Positions 12,100 through 22,334 of a stretch of DNA of 64,000 bases are shown one piece after another. The DNA comes from Rosa chinensis (taxonomy: Eukaryota > Streptophyta > Magnoliopsida > Rosales > Rosaceae), in assembly GCF_002994745.2 (NCBI RefSeq), contig NC_037090.1:20386001-20450000 (forward strand), in the 5' to 3' direction. How positions within the stretch are numbered: position 1 is the first letter of the stretch; every line of letters starts with the position of its first letter. The notes beneath the pieces were generated by a model. It was not told the DNA's origin, made no database searches, and saw only the letters and a program-made list of their open reading frames with translations. The translations under genes and the position numbers were made by a program.

Positions 12100-13256
12100 A
12101 TTCCAACTATCCAAGGATTGTGGGTTAGGCACTAATCTTCATAGTACGATAATCTTAGGCATAATACTTCCCTATTTTGACTACGATATGTACGCCTGCG
12201 TAAATATGTATCAAGTCACATACCTCTAGAACAAATAATCAATAAATGAAATAGGTATGAAGCATCTAAAACTTCATACCTTTTGACAAGGTATTGAAAA
12301 AAAAAAAAACTCATGGTATAAACTATAAAACAACTTACCTCATAGGCATGAACATCACTAGATGTCATACATTTGGAATAGGTAACCAATGAAACACAAA
12401 GTATAAAAATAAAAAAAATCAGTAGGCATTAAAGTTTTAGAATTTAAAAGTCATACCTACTACATTGTTTTTAATCGTCACCTGAAAGTCAAGTGTTTTA
12501 CCCAACTTCTCAAGTTATCATAGGTATAATAGGTATGGCATAGACTATAGACGTATAGTCAAAGAAACCTATATACGAACTAAATTCTTAGTATCATTTC
12601 ATCGAATACATTTAGTGCACAGCAAAAAAAAAAAATAATAATAAAAATAAAAACCAGTAGGCATTAAAGTTTTAGAACTTGAAAGTCTACCTACTACTTA
12701 CTTTTTTTTTAATCGTCACCTGAAAGTCAGGAGTTTTACCTAACTCCTCGAGTTAGCATAGGTATATTAGGTATGGTATATACGCATAGTCGAACAAACC
12801 TCTAGAATAGTTATGCAACTAATAAAAACTATTATACGAACTGAATATAAAAATAAACCATAAACACTGTTCTCCACAATCTCAATCACATCAATAGTTA
12901 CTATCGATAGTAAGAATCAAATAATTTAACTATGTGATAGAAGGTTTGTGAACCCAAAAAAAAAGATATATATGCAAAAGTCTCTTCGTTTTTGGTTCAT
13001 TTAAAGAGCAATCAACTTATTTGAATTTGAAAAAATAGACCAAATTGCATGATTCTAGCAATATTGATGACAATATTATAGTAAGGGATTACAAAACCTA
13101 CGATTAAAACAATAATGCAAATATGCAATAATCATTGAAAACACAATGTTATTTTTTTGTCAACAGGTTGAGGTTGATGAGCGTGGGTTAATAATTTCCT
13201 TCAGTAGCAATTTCTGTAATTTTGAAGGAAGAAAGGGTTGTATTATTTATCTTACA
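12100..13256. other. AT-rich intergenic DNA with a two-copy direct repeat
   Basis: A block of about 150 bp at 12420-12570 (from CAGTAGGCATTAAAG to AAACCT) is repeated at 12655-12801 with scattered differences. Both copies include TCGTCACCTGAAAGTCA and TAGGTATGGTATA-like motifs, and A-rich runs precede each. No gene is visible in the stretch. Confidence 0.75.
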
Positions 13257-13451
13257 GAATGACTTTTTTCTTGAAGAGGAGACGACAATTTTTATTAAAA
13301 TCAAATATGGTTATAATCACCGAATGACACATCCAATATAATACCCAGAGGTGTTGTAAACCAAGATTCAGGACTAGCAGAATTAAGAGCTTGATGAGCC
13401 AAATGGTGAGGCGCTTCATTGGCTTTACGATACACATGACGAAATAACTTT
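13257..13451 (-). pseudogene. LINE (L1-type) RNase H C-terminus and 3' tail, fragment
   Basis: On the minus strand 13450-13301 an open segment encodes a residue pattern HVYRKANEAPHHLAHQAL, followed by a tryptophan-phenylalanine and proline region, and stops at 13301. This is the typical end of the RNase H-like domain in plant L1 reverse transcriptases. It continues into an AATAAAAATTG tail. Everything upstream of the RNase H end is absent, as is usual for 5'-truncated LINE copies. Confidence 0.7.
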
Positions 13452-13620
13452 TAGGTGTTAATTGAAAAGAAATAATGGATGGGTTTTACCTAACATTTCT
13501 TATAAAAATTGGGCCTATAATGAATCAAAGGATTTCACTCCTACCCTCATGGTGACTCGAACCCAGGACCTGGATGCTAAGTAGTGGGAGCTCTAACCAC
13601 CGAGCTAACACTACTTCGTC
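13452..13620 (-). mobile_element. tRNA-derived SINE
   Basis: Read on the minus strand from about 13620, a pol III box A-like TAGCTCGGTGGTTAGAGC is followed about 35 bases later by a box B-like GGTTCGAGTCACC, the spacing of a tRNA-derived promoter. The sequence then runs into a non-tRNA body that abuts a LINE 3' end. A working tRNA is unlikely because the arms do not close into a cloverleaf and the body continues beyond it. Exact ends are uncertain. Confidence 0.65.
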
Positions 13621-14618
13621 AAGGTTGGCCATCTTTTGTAAAAACTCTGCTTTGAGGGTTTGGTAGCAGTATAATTTTCTAGTTTTACAAGACTAGAGAC
13701 CGTGGATCCTAAATTTTTTTTTCTTTCTTTCAATTTAGAATTTCATTCATTTAACTATTACATATTTCCATTCCCCTAGACAATAGCTAAAAGATCAAGA
13801 GGAAAACAATATGATGCCCTGCATTACTTCACATCAACCATAGAGAGAATGGAACTTAAAGCTGACCAGAACTTCAGTTTGTCAGATTGCAAAAACAAAA
13901 GTTACAGAACCAATAAGCCAAAGAAAGAAACCCTCCATCACCTTTTCCTCCATAATCTAGAGTTATTTTTACTTCTCAATATAATTTCTCTTGTTTAAGC
14001 AATAAAACAGTAACACTGGAACTCAATAAAAATATCAAGCATAGTTTCTTAATGCCAGCAATTCAGTGACTCATGAACACGGCTAAATCCTACTGACTTT
14101 TGTGCGTCAATATGTTTATCAAGAAAATTTGCTGAAAATATATATTGTGAAGAAGACAAACATTGATATATAAATATTAGAGGTTACTGCAGAGGCAGAT
14201 GAAGCTCTAGGAATGATAAAACACAAAATAGGACCTAGTCCAAGAGTGAAATCAGAAATAAGTTGGTTCTGATTTACAGGATAGATTGCTGAAATTCTCT
14301 GGATAGAGGGATATGCATTGGAGATGCATTTACCAAAGACTAGCAGATGGATATGCAAAACCAACATAAGATCAAGTGTCTCACTTTGAATAAAAGTCAG
14401 AACAAGGAGGAAGTTTTGATTGTAAATCTGGATATAAATATGAAAATTACGAAATGTCAAAACATGTTAAAGATTCTAAAAAACAACTCCTCTGGTTGCC
14501 CCGATTACTAATGCAGATTAATATTCCAAGGGACTCGATCAATTTCTTCTCCATTTATTTAAAATGGAGAAGAAATTGAATCAGTGTTGTACAAATACAC
14601 CTTGTAGAGATATAAATC
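13621..14618. other. No gene recognised
   Basis: This is AT-rich DNA between the SINE and the Copia element. It contains short poly-T runs and an inverted GGAGAAGAAATTGA-type motif near 14540-14580. No convincing coding or RNA feature is visible. Confidence 0.6.
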
Positions 14619-14832
14619 TGTTGGCATGAGTCACTCTCCATAATTGTAGGAATTGTAGTATAATTAGGATTATATAGTTAAGGAGAATATTATGTAGTTA
14701 AAGGGGAAAATATCAAGGTGTAATTAGTTTCCTATTAGGAATGTGTATACTTTGTATATGTACTCCATCTTTGGAGAAGATCAATACATTAGAAATTCCC
14801 AAACTTTCTGTTTGCCTTTGTTTTGTTTGACT
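14619..14832 (+). repeat. 5' LTR of Copia element, 214 bp
   Basis: It begins TGTTGGCATGAG, ends TTTGACT and is nearly identical to 19698-19910. The short length is normal for Copia. It abuts the primer-binding site at 14833. Confidence 0.93.
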
Positions 14833-14846
14833 TGGTATCAGAGCAG
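14833..14846 (+). promoter_or_regulatory. Primer-binding site (tRNA-Met type)
   Basis: TGGTATCAGAGCAG directly follows the 5' LTR. It is the standard plant retroelement minus-strand primer site complementary to initiator methionine tRNA. Confidence 0.92.
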
Positions 14847-15031
14847 AGATCATTCGGACTCTATCTCATTTGTTTCCGCTGCAAATTTGTCATTGTACTC
14901 CTTGAGAGTTTGTCCTTTGTCTTTGTCCTCTTTTCCTTTCGCCCTAAAACCCTAAAATTCCCATATATCCCTTGACGTTAACCTCTCCTCCCTTTTGTGT
15001 TTGACGAAATTTGCTGGTTGAAGAAGGAAAA

Positions 15032-18000
15032 ATGGAAGGAGAATTGACCCTTAATTCGTTGTTCAATGAAGAAGGAAATGGAGGGTCCTGTTCTACTCCT
15101 CGTGATGTCGTTGTTGTTCAAAACGTGACTGATAACTCCAGCTTTGGTGTTAAACTTGATGGCACCAATTATCAGCTATGGCAGAGGCTTATGAAGATCC
15201 ATATTCAAGGGATTGGCAAGTGGGGATATGTTACTGGTAGCATCACAAAGCCATTAGTAGGACCAAAAGCAGAAGCATGGGATACGGCAAACACCAATGT
15301 GATGGGCATACTTCTCAAAGCTATGACTCCAGAAGTGATGCAATTATTTGCACATTATGATTCTCCCAAGGCTATATGGGAGTCTGTTGCTGCTACATAT
15401 TATGATGGGAGTGATTTTGTCTGTATTCATGAATTAAACTTCAAAGCCTTCAAGATGACTCAGAGTGGACAATCTGTTGCAACTTTTTATGCAAGCTTGA
15501 AGACCATTTGGCAAGAACTTGATCAGAGACATCCTAATCCTATGACGTGTGAAGCTGATATCAAAACATACCAAGCAGAGCAAGATAAGATGCGTGTCCA
15601 CATCTTTCTTGGTGGTTTGGATTCACACTTAGTGGGCGCAAAGAATGAGTTGCTGCGCCTTACCACTCCACCAACCTTGGAGCAAGCCTTTGCCTACATA
15701 CGAAAAGATGAATCCAACAAGGCAGCCACAAAGAATCTACACACTAAAATTTCTGGTTTGACAGTTTAGGCCACACCTTCCCCACTTATGACTTTGTCTC
15801 CTCAGGGTGGAAATCCTCAGTATCGGTCCAATAAACAAGGTTACCAACCAGGTCAGAACTATAATAGGCGAGCAGCTCCATTCAACAATCAAGTGATTTT
15901 CAACTATTGTAAAAATACTAGTCACTACAAGAGTCAATGTCCCCAGCTTATGAGACGCAACTCCAATAACTCTGGGTGGAAAGGTGGTAAGAACGGTCAG
16001 AAGGGCAAGGCTGCAATTCAATTGGTTCCAGGGCAAGAACCGGACTTCTATGGTGTGGAGGGTCAGGATCTCACCTAGGGTAATATTTCCTTAACTCAGG
16101 GAAAACGAGGTAAAATTGGTGTTGCTTTACATATTTCTGGCTTTACTAGTAGTAATACATGGATAATTGATTCTGGTGCATCTGATCATCATATGACCTA
16201 TGATAAGTCTTTCTTTGTTAAGTTGTCATCCCCATCCATAACACATGTTTCTAATGCCAATGGTGAGTCTTTCCCGGTCTTAGGAATTGGGTCTGTCCAG
16301 GTTACACCTTCCATTACTCTTCATAATATTCTCTTTGTACCATCTTTGTCTCATCATCTCTTATCTGTGTCTCAGTTGAATACACAAAACAAATGTTCTG
16401 TAACCTTTTATCCTATGTATGTTATCTTTCAGGATCTGTGCACTCGGGTGATAATTGGCAAGGGAGACCTAAGGGAGAGACCATTTCACTTGGATTGCAT
16501 GTACGCAGGACAGACACAAGCACCGCCAAGTTTGCAAAATCCTGTTGCCCTGACATTGAGTTCTAATCGGTTGGATGAGTTGTGGTTGTGGCATCGCAGT
16601 TTAGGCCATCCATCTTTTGGAGTTATGAAGAAGTCTATGCCCTCTCTGTTTTTGGGAATAAAGGAGTCTAGCTTGCATTGTGAGACTTGTGCTGTAGCTA
16701 AGAGTCATAGGTCTAGCTATCCTTCCAGTTTCATTCTAGTACAATGCCATTTGAACTGATTCATTCGGATTTATGGGGACCTTCCAAACATTCAACCCTT
16801 TCTGGAATGCGTTATTTTGTTTTATTCATTGATGATTTCACAAGATTGACTCTGTTGTTTTACTTAAGTCAAAAGATGCAGTCTTCTCGACTTTTATAGC
16901 TTTTCATAATCTTATCAGTACCCAATATGATGCTTGTATTAAGATATTTCGGTCTGATAATGGGGGGGGGGGGGGGAGTTTGTTAATCATTCATTTCGTG
17001 ATTACTTCCAATCTCATGGAATTGTTCACCAAACCACTTGCCCACAAACACCAGAACAGAATGGGGTCTCTAAGCGGAAGAATCGTCATTTGTTAGACAT
17101 GGGTCGCACCCTTCTCCTTAGTGCCAATATGCCTAAATACCTTTGGGGAGAGGCAGTGTTGTGTGCCTCCCATCTTATTAATCGCCTTCCTTCTTCCTCT
17201 CTTCAAGATCGTATTCCATTTGAAATATTGTCTAGTTATGTCTCTATCCTATCTCTTAATACCCTTCCTGCTTATGTCTTTGGTTATGTGGCCTATGTCC
17301 ATCTTCACAATAACCAACGTTCCAAGTTAGATGTAAGGGCTCTCAAGTGTGTCTTTGTCGGGTATGGGACTGAACAGAAAGGATACAAGTGTTATCATCC
17401 TCCCTCTCAACGATTTTATGTCATCATGGATGTGACATTCAGTGAGGATACATTTTATTTTCCACCTTCTGCGACTGATCATAGTCAGAGGGAGCAGGGT
17501 GTTTTTTATGAAGGACTATACCAAACAGGGCCAACGATCGATCTCTTTATCTTAAACGATCAATCGTTTCGTGAAGAGGAAATGTCTAGTGGCCTAGAAA
17601 CCAATGACACTCCTGCAGAAACAAAAAAGGCAATTGCCGAACAGAGGACTGCGAGTTCCGAAACAGAAAAGGCAATTGCTAAATCGTCTACCCTTCGTCG
17701 TGCAACTGTTGAATAGAGCATTGGAAGTTCCGAAATAGAAAAGGCAATTGCTGAATTGTCTACCCTTCGCCATGCAACTGCCAAACAGAGCATTGTGAAT
17801 TCCAAAAGAGAAAAGACAATTGTTGAATCTTCTACCCTTCAAGAAGAAGCTCCTAATCATTCAGTCTCTCCCTCTCCATCAGTGGTCTCCCATGTTCATT
17901 CTTCATCTGAGGAACGTAGTTGTTTGTCTTTGTCCCATAACCCACCTTTGTCTAATAATGTTACTCCTTTAACTGATTCTACACATGTTCAAACACGAGT

Positions 18001-19690
18001 CTTACCAGAATGGTCCAATCGTGGCCAGCTTGCCAAGAAATATGAACCAAGTTTGTGTGCTAAGACCAAATATCTTGTAGCTAATTATGTGTCTACTCAT
18101 AGGTTGTCTAAACCATATGTAGCCTTTGTGAATCAATTATCTTCTGTGTCACTTCCTAGTAAAGTGCAGGATGCAATGAAGGATGAGAAGTGGGCAAAAG
18201 CAATGACTATGGAGATAGATGCACTTGAAAAAAATCAAACGTGGGAGTTAGTATCACTACCTCCTGGAAAGAAAATAGTTGGGTGTCGATAGGTGTATAC
18301 AGTGAAGAACAATTCAGATGGTTCGGTCGACAAATATAAGGCAACGCTAGTAGCAAAGGGTTATAGCCAGAAGTATGGTGTGGACTATGATGAAACTTTT
18401 GCACCAGTAGCAAAGATCAATACAATCCTGGTACTTCTGTCTCTAGCTGCTAATCTTGATTGGCCTCTGCAACAATTTGATGTTAAAAATGCCTTCTTGC
18501 ATGGTGATTTGAATGAAGAAGTATACATGGACTTGCCTCCAGGATATGGTACTTCCACTGGAGTCAAGGTGGTGTGTCGTTTGAGGAAGTCCCTATATGG
18601 CCTCAAATAATCTCCAAGAGCTTGGTTTGGTCGATTCACGACATTCATGAGGAGGATCGGGTACAGGCAGAGCAATTCATATCATACCCTATTCCTTAAG
18701 CATCAGAAGGGTAAAGTTACAGCTTTAATTATTTATGTGGATGACATGGTGGTGACAAGTAATGATCTTGAGGAGATTAAGAAGTTGCAGAGGGCATTGT
18801 CAGTAGAATTTGAAATGAAAGACTTGGGGAGTTTGAAATATTTCTTGGGAATTGAAGTTGCTAGAGGAAAAGATTGTATTATGTTGAGCCAGAGAAAATA
18901 TGTCCTTGACTTATTAGCAAAGACGGGTATGCTCGATTGCCAACCAGCTGAAACACCCATTGAGCAAAACCATCGGTTAGCGGAGTATCCATATCAAGTA
19001 CCCACGAATAAGGCAAGATATCATAGGTTAGTTGGAAGATTAATTTATTTGTCACACACTAGACCAGACTTAGCTTATACAGTTAGTGTTGTGAGTCAGT
19101 TCATGCATAATCCTAGTAAGGCTCATATGGAAGCTGTAGTTCGGATCTTGAGGTACTTGAAGTCTGCTCTTGGAAGGGGGTTGGTGTTTTCTAAGCATAG
19201 GCATTTGGATGTTTGGGGATATACAGATGCAGACTGGGCAAGTTGTATAACTGATCGACGGTCCCCTTCCGGATACTTTACGTTTTTAGGTGGGAATTTA
19301 GTTACTTAGAAGAGTAAGAAGCAGAAGCTGGTGGCCCATTCTAGTGCTGAAGCAGAATATAGAGGAATGACTTGTGGAGTTTTTGAGATGTTGTGGTTAA
19401 GGCACTTGTTGAGGGATTTGGGGTTTAAACAGAAGAAAGCCATGCCCTTATTTTGTGATAACAAAGCTGCAGTTGAAATTGCTCATAATCCTGTCCAGCA
19501 TGATCGCACAAAACATTTGGAGGTTGATAGGCACTTCATCAAAGAGAAGCTAGATCAAGAAATCATCTCTTTTCCCTTCGTACAAACTAAGGAGCAGTTG
19601 GCGGACATTCTTACAAAGGCAGTTTCTAGCAAGGCATTTTGTGCCTCACTTGACAAGTTGGGCATTCGTGATCTGTATGCTCCAACTTGA
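15032..19690 (+). pseudogene. Copia gag-pol, broken by nonsense and frameshift changes
   Basis: Order seen: capsid-like gag (15032-15769, containing NYQLWQRLMKIHIQ); a degraded zinc knuckle near 15900 (first Cys lost); protease with DSGAS at about 16170; integrase zinc-binding region (HRSLGHPS and CETC, 16590-16700) and core (16780-17300); reverse transcriptase (18300-19000, with YVDDM at about 18735); RNase H (from 19240) ending at 19690. In-frame stops lie at about 15767, 16076, 17714, 18290, 18608 and 19307. Frame breaks occur near 16735 and 16850. A run of 15 G at 16962-16976 replaces the normal DNGGEF codons. Most stops fit C-to-T or G-to-A transitions. No product is expected. Confidence 0.93.
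17605..17840 (+). repeat. Coding minisatellite in the integrase-RT linker
   Basis: About three diverged tandem units of roughly 75-80 bp contain GAAACAGAAAAGGCAATTGC and TCTACCCTTCG motifs. The translation repeats ETEKAIAxSSTLRxAT. They lie between the integrase and reverse transcriptase domains of the Copia element, a linker that tolerates length change. Confidence 0.8.
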
Positions 19691-19697
19691 GGGGGAG

Positions 19698-19910
19698 TGT
19701 TGGCGTGAGTCACTCTCCATAATTGTAGGAATTGTGGTATAATTAGGATTGTATAGTTAAGGAGAATATTATGTAGTTAAAGGGGAGAATATCAAGGTGT
19801 AATTAGTTTTCTATTAGGAATGTGTATACTTTGTATATGTACTCCATCTTTAGAGAAGATCAATACATTAGAAATTCCCAAACTTTCTCTTTGCCTTTGT
19901 TCTTTTGACT
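19698..19910 (+). repeat. 3' LTR of Copia element, 213 bp
   Basis: It follows the GGGGGAG polypurine tract, ends GACT, and is followed by the target duplication AAATC at 19911-19915. Confidence 0.93.
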
Positions 19911-20318
19911 AAATCTTGGGAGTAAAAGCATCTCCTATTTGGATAGTTAAAACAGAGGTCGCATTGCAGTAGTTAAGTAGAACACAAAGGTTTTAACTTA
20001 ACACTATCATAAAGGAACATAAACATCAGGTATTATACAAAATAGCATCTTCTAGTTCTTCATATGCTAAATTGCAGTTAAGTAGAACAAAAAGTTTTAA
20101 CTTAATACTCTAATAAAAGGAACATAAGAGACCATCATCAGGTATTTGACAACATAGCATTGCTACTTCTTCATATCCTACTACAAGCAAAAGAACCATT
20201 AAAATCCTGAGACTTGGAAACAATATTTGCTCATAAACCGCGAATTGCTACCTCCTTGAAGACAATTATGGCATTGGAAATAATCCGGTTTCTCTTGAAC
20301 TTTGTCATAAAACTTAAA
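19911..20318. other. Intergenic spacer with a short direct repeat
   Basis: A motif of about 80 bp (AAGTAGAACAxAAAGxTTTTAACTTAA, then ATAAAGGAACATAA) occurs twice, at about 19974-20040 and 20073-20140. No gene is visible. Confidence 0.6.
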
Positions 20319-20565
20319 GGATTAAATTCAATTTAGCCCCTTGAACTTTAAGACTAAAATCAGTTTAGTCCCTCTTTTTGAAAATTAATCTCGTTGGTCC
20401 CTATACTCTCAATTCTCAAATGACATCACTCAAGTCCAAAATTTGAATTTGGCTTGAAACATGACGTTATGTGCTGAGTTAGAGCCGACATAGGGGCCCA
20501 CTTTTCAGACTTTAAACTCCCCAAGAAGGGCAAAATAGACATTTCTATTTTTTTTCTCTATTTTT

Positions 20566-20623
<58 letters not shown>

Positions 20624-21576
20624 CCCCCTCCCCTGAGCTCAAAGGTGGCCAAATCATTCTCTGCTACTCTCCTTTCATCCTCTACTTCGCTCTTCCTCTC
20701 CTCCCCATAATTGCGACCATTGCTTCAAAACCCTAAACTCCCAAACCGTCTCTGCCAATCCTGCTCCCTCCAAGCCTTCTGCAGCCTCAATTGCCTCTCC
20801 ACCGCCCAATCCTCCTCCCACACTCAATGGGTTTGCCAATCCCAAGGCCTTGTTCCCTCCCACCGACAATCGCCACCTCTCTCTCTTCAATCACAGCCAC
20901 CACAAACACCGTCGCCTCTCTCTCTCTTCCCCAGCCAAGTCGACTCAGCAATTCGCAATGTTCTTCCTCCAAGTCCACTCAGTGGACACCAACCACCCGG
21001 TCAGCCTTGAAGACGCTGAGCTCACCACCATCTCCGCTGCCACCACCCAATCAAACCTTAGGTTCAGCGAGTGGAGAGGAATTGCGCACCTATTTCAAAC
21101 ACAAGGAAACTCGTTGCTGCCAAACACGGTGCCGAGTCTACTCTCCTCTTCGTCGTCGCCGAGTCCACTCTCCTTTTCGATGCAGCATTTGGGCATGGTG
21201 ACGCTATCGACGTGGGGCTGCAAGATTCCTTAGACTCGGGTTGGTCTGATCGGAGAATTAAGCTCTCAGGTTTTCAGCTGGTGCTAGTGGTTGGCCTCCA
21301 TATGATAGGTGACGTCGTTTGTAGTGGTATCACTCTCGAGGATGATGATGATGGTTGGTGGCAGAATAGTGTTTGGGTTTCCCCAGATCGTTCTTTGTTT
21401 GTGCAGATTGGTTTTAGTGACTAGAGTGGTGGTCCTAGTCTTGGAGGCAGGTTTTGTGGTGAGCGCGACGACCAAAGTACCAGTAGAGGTGGCGATCAAG
21501 CAGGCGGTGGCGACACTTGCAGATTTGGCGATGGGGGTGAGGCTGAGACTCCTTCTAGGCTCAGTAGAGCTTGGGC

Positions 21577-21611
<35 letters not shown>

Positions 21612-21867
21612 ATTAAACAAATAAAAATAAAAAATTAGAAAAATTTGGGATGTCTATTTTGCCCTCCTTGTGGGGTTTAAAATTTGATAAGTGGGCCCCT
21701 ATGTCAGCTCCAACTCAGCACATTACGTCGTGTTTCGAGACCAAATTCAAATTTTAGACCTGGGTGATGTCATTTGAGTGTATAGGGACCAACGAGATTA
21801 ATTTTCAAAAAGAGAGACTAAACTAATTTTAACCCCAAAGTTCAGGAGAGTAAACTAAATTTAATCC
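20319..21867. mobile_element. Mutator-like element with ~300-bp terminal inverted repeats (possible Pack-MULE)
   Basis: The left end (GGATTAAATTCAATTTAG...) is matched, inverted, by the right end over about 300 bp (20319-20620 against 21583-21867), including the CT/GA microsatellite at the inner edge. A perfect 9-bp duplication AAACTTAAA flanks it (20310-20318 and 21868-21876). Long inverted repeats with a 9-bp duplication define the Mutator superfamily. The interior (20630-21580) is GC-richer than its surroundings, has several overlapping open frames (for example 20791-21201 plus) and no transposase. It may be captured host sequence, but I do not recognise the source. Confidence 0.88.
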
Positions 21868-21876
21868 AAACTTAAA

Positions 21877-22328
21877 TGATGGGGTACCTTGGGAGAACAC
21901 TTGGACAAGGACAGTTTCCAACTCACACAAATATGATCAAAAACTCTCAAACAAATAACAAGGATAAGGATAGTCTTCAACTGAAGAAAGAGAACTAAAT
22001 TTAGGAACAATAAATCTTAGAGAATGAGTTTTAGGGGAGAGATTTGATTGAGGACAAAGTTAAAAATAGGTGATGGGTTACTTTGAGTCAAATTATGAAA
22101 TGGAAATGAAGAAATATTTGTGAGTGATGAATTTTCTGATATTCATTCAATGGTGTATATGGGGTTATATATACAAGCCCTACACTAGCTACTATATGTT
22201 GTATAACACATCTTGTTCTCCAAGTGTATTTGTCCTCCAAGTTTCCTTCTTCTACAAGATCCTTCTCCTACAAGTTCACTTCATATTCAAGTAAACTTGT
22301 TCTATACAACAAGACTAACAAGTCAACA
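21877..22328 (-). repeat. 3' LTR of a second Copia element (left edge approximate)
   Basis: On the minus strand the polypurine tract CTTGAGGGGGAG ends at 22329 and the LTR begins TGTTGACTTGTTAG at 22328. A TATATAA-type box lies near 22165-22175. The far end is assigned only because recognisable host sequence resumes at the duplication of the neighbouring Mutator-like element. No partner LTR exists in the window. Confidence 0.6.
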
Positions 22329-22334
22329 CTCCCC

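Larger units (their letters stand above)
14619..19910 (+). mobile_element. Complete, inactivated Ty1/Copia LTR retrotransposon with TG...CT termini
   Basis: LTRs at 14619-14832 and 19698-19910 enclose a gag-protease-integrase-RT-RNase H order, which defines Copia. A perfect 5-bp duplication AAATC flanks the unit (14614-14618 and 19911-19915). The initiator-methionine-tRNA primer site TGGTATCAGAGC directly follows the first LTR, and a TTGAGGGGGAG polypurine tract precedes the second. Both LTRs finish in GACT rather than CA, so the ends are the non-canonical TG...CT type. Coding capacity is destroyed by several stops and frameshifts. Confidence 0.95.

Noticed and set aside
13545..13620. Possible tRNA gene on minus
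   Set aside because: Box A and box B are present but the arms do not form a complete cloverleaf and the sequence continues as a SINE body.
20791..21201. Serine/proline-rich frames resembling a transit peptide
   Set aside because: Inside the Mutator-like element; several frames open at once because of CT-rich composition, donor gene not recognised.
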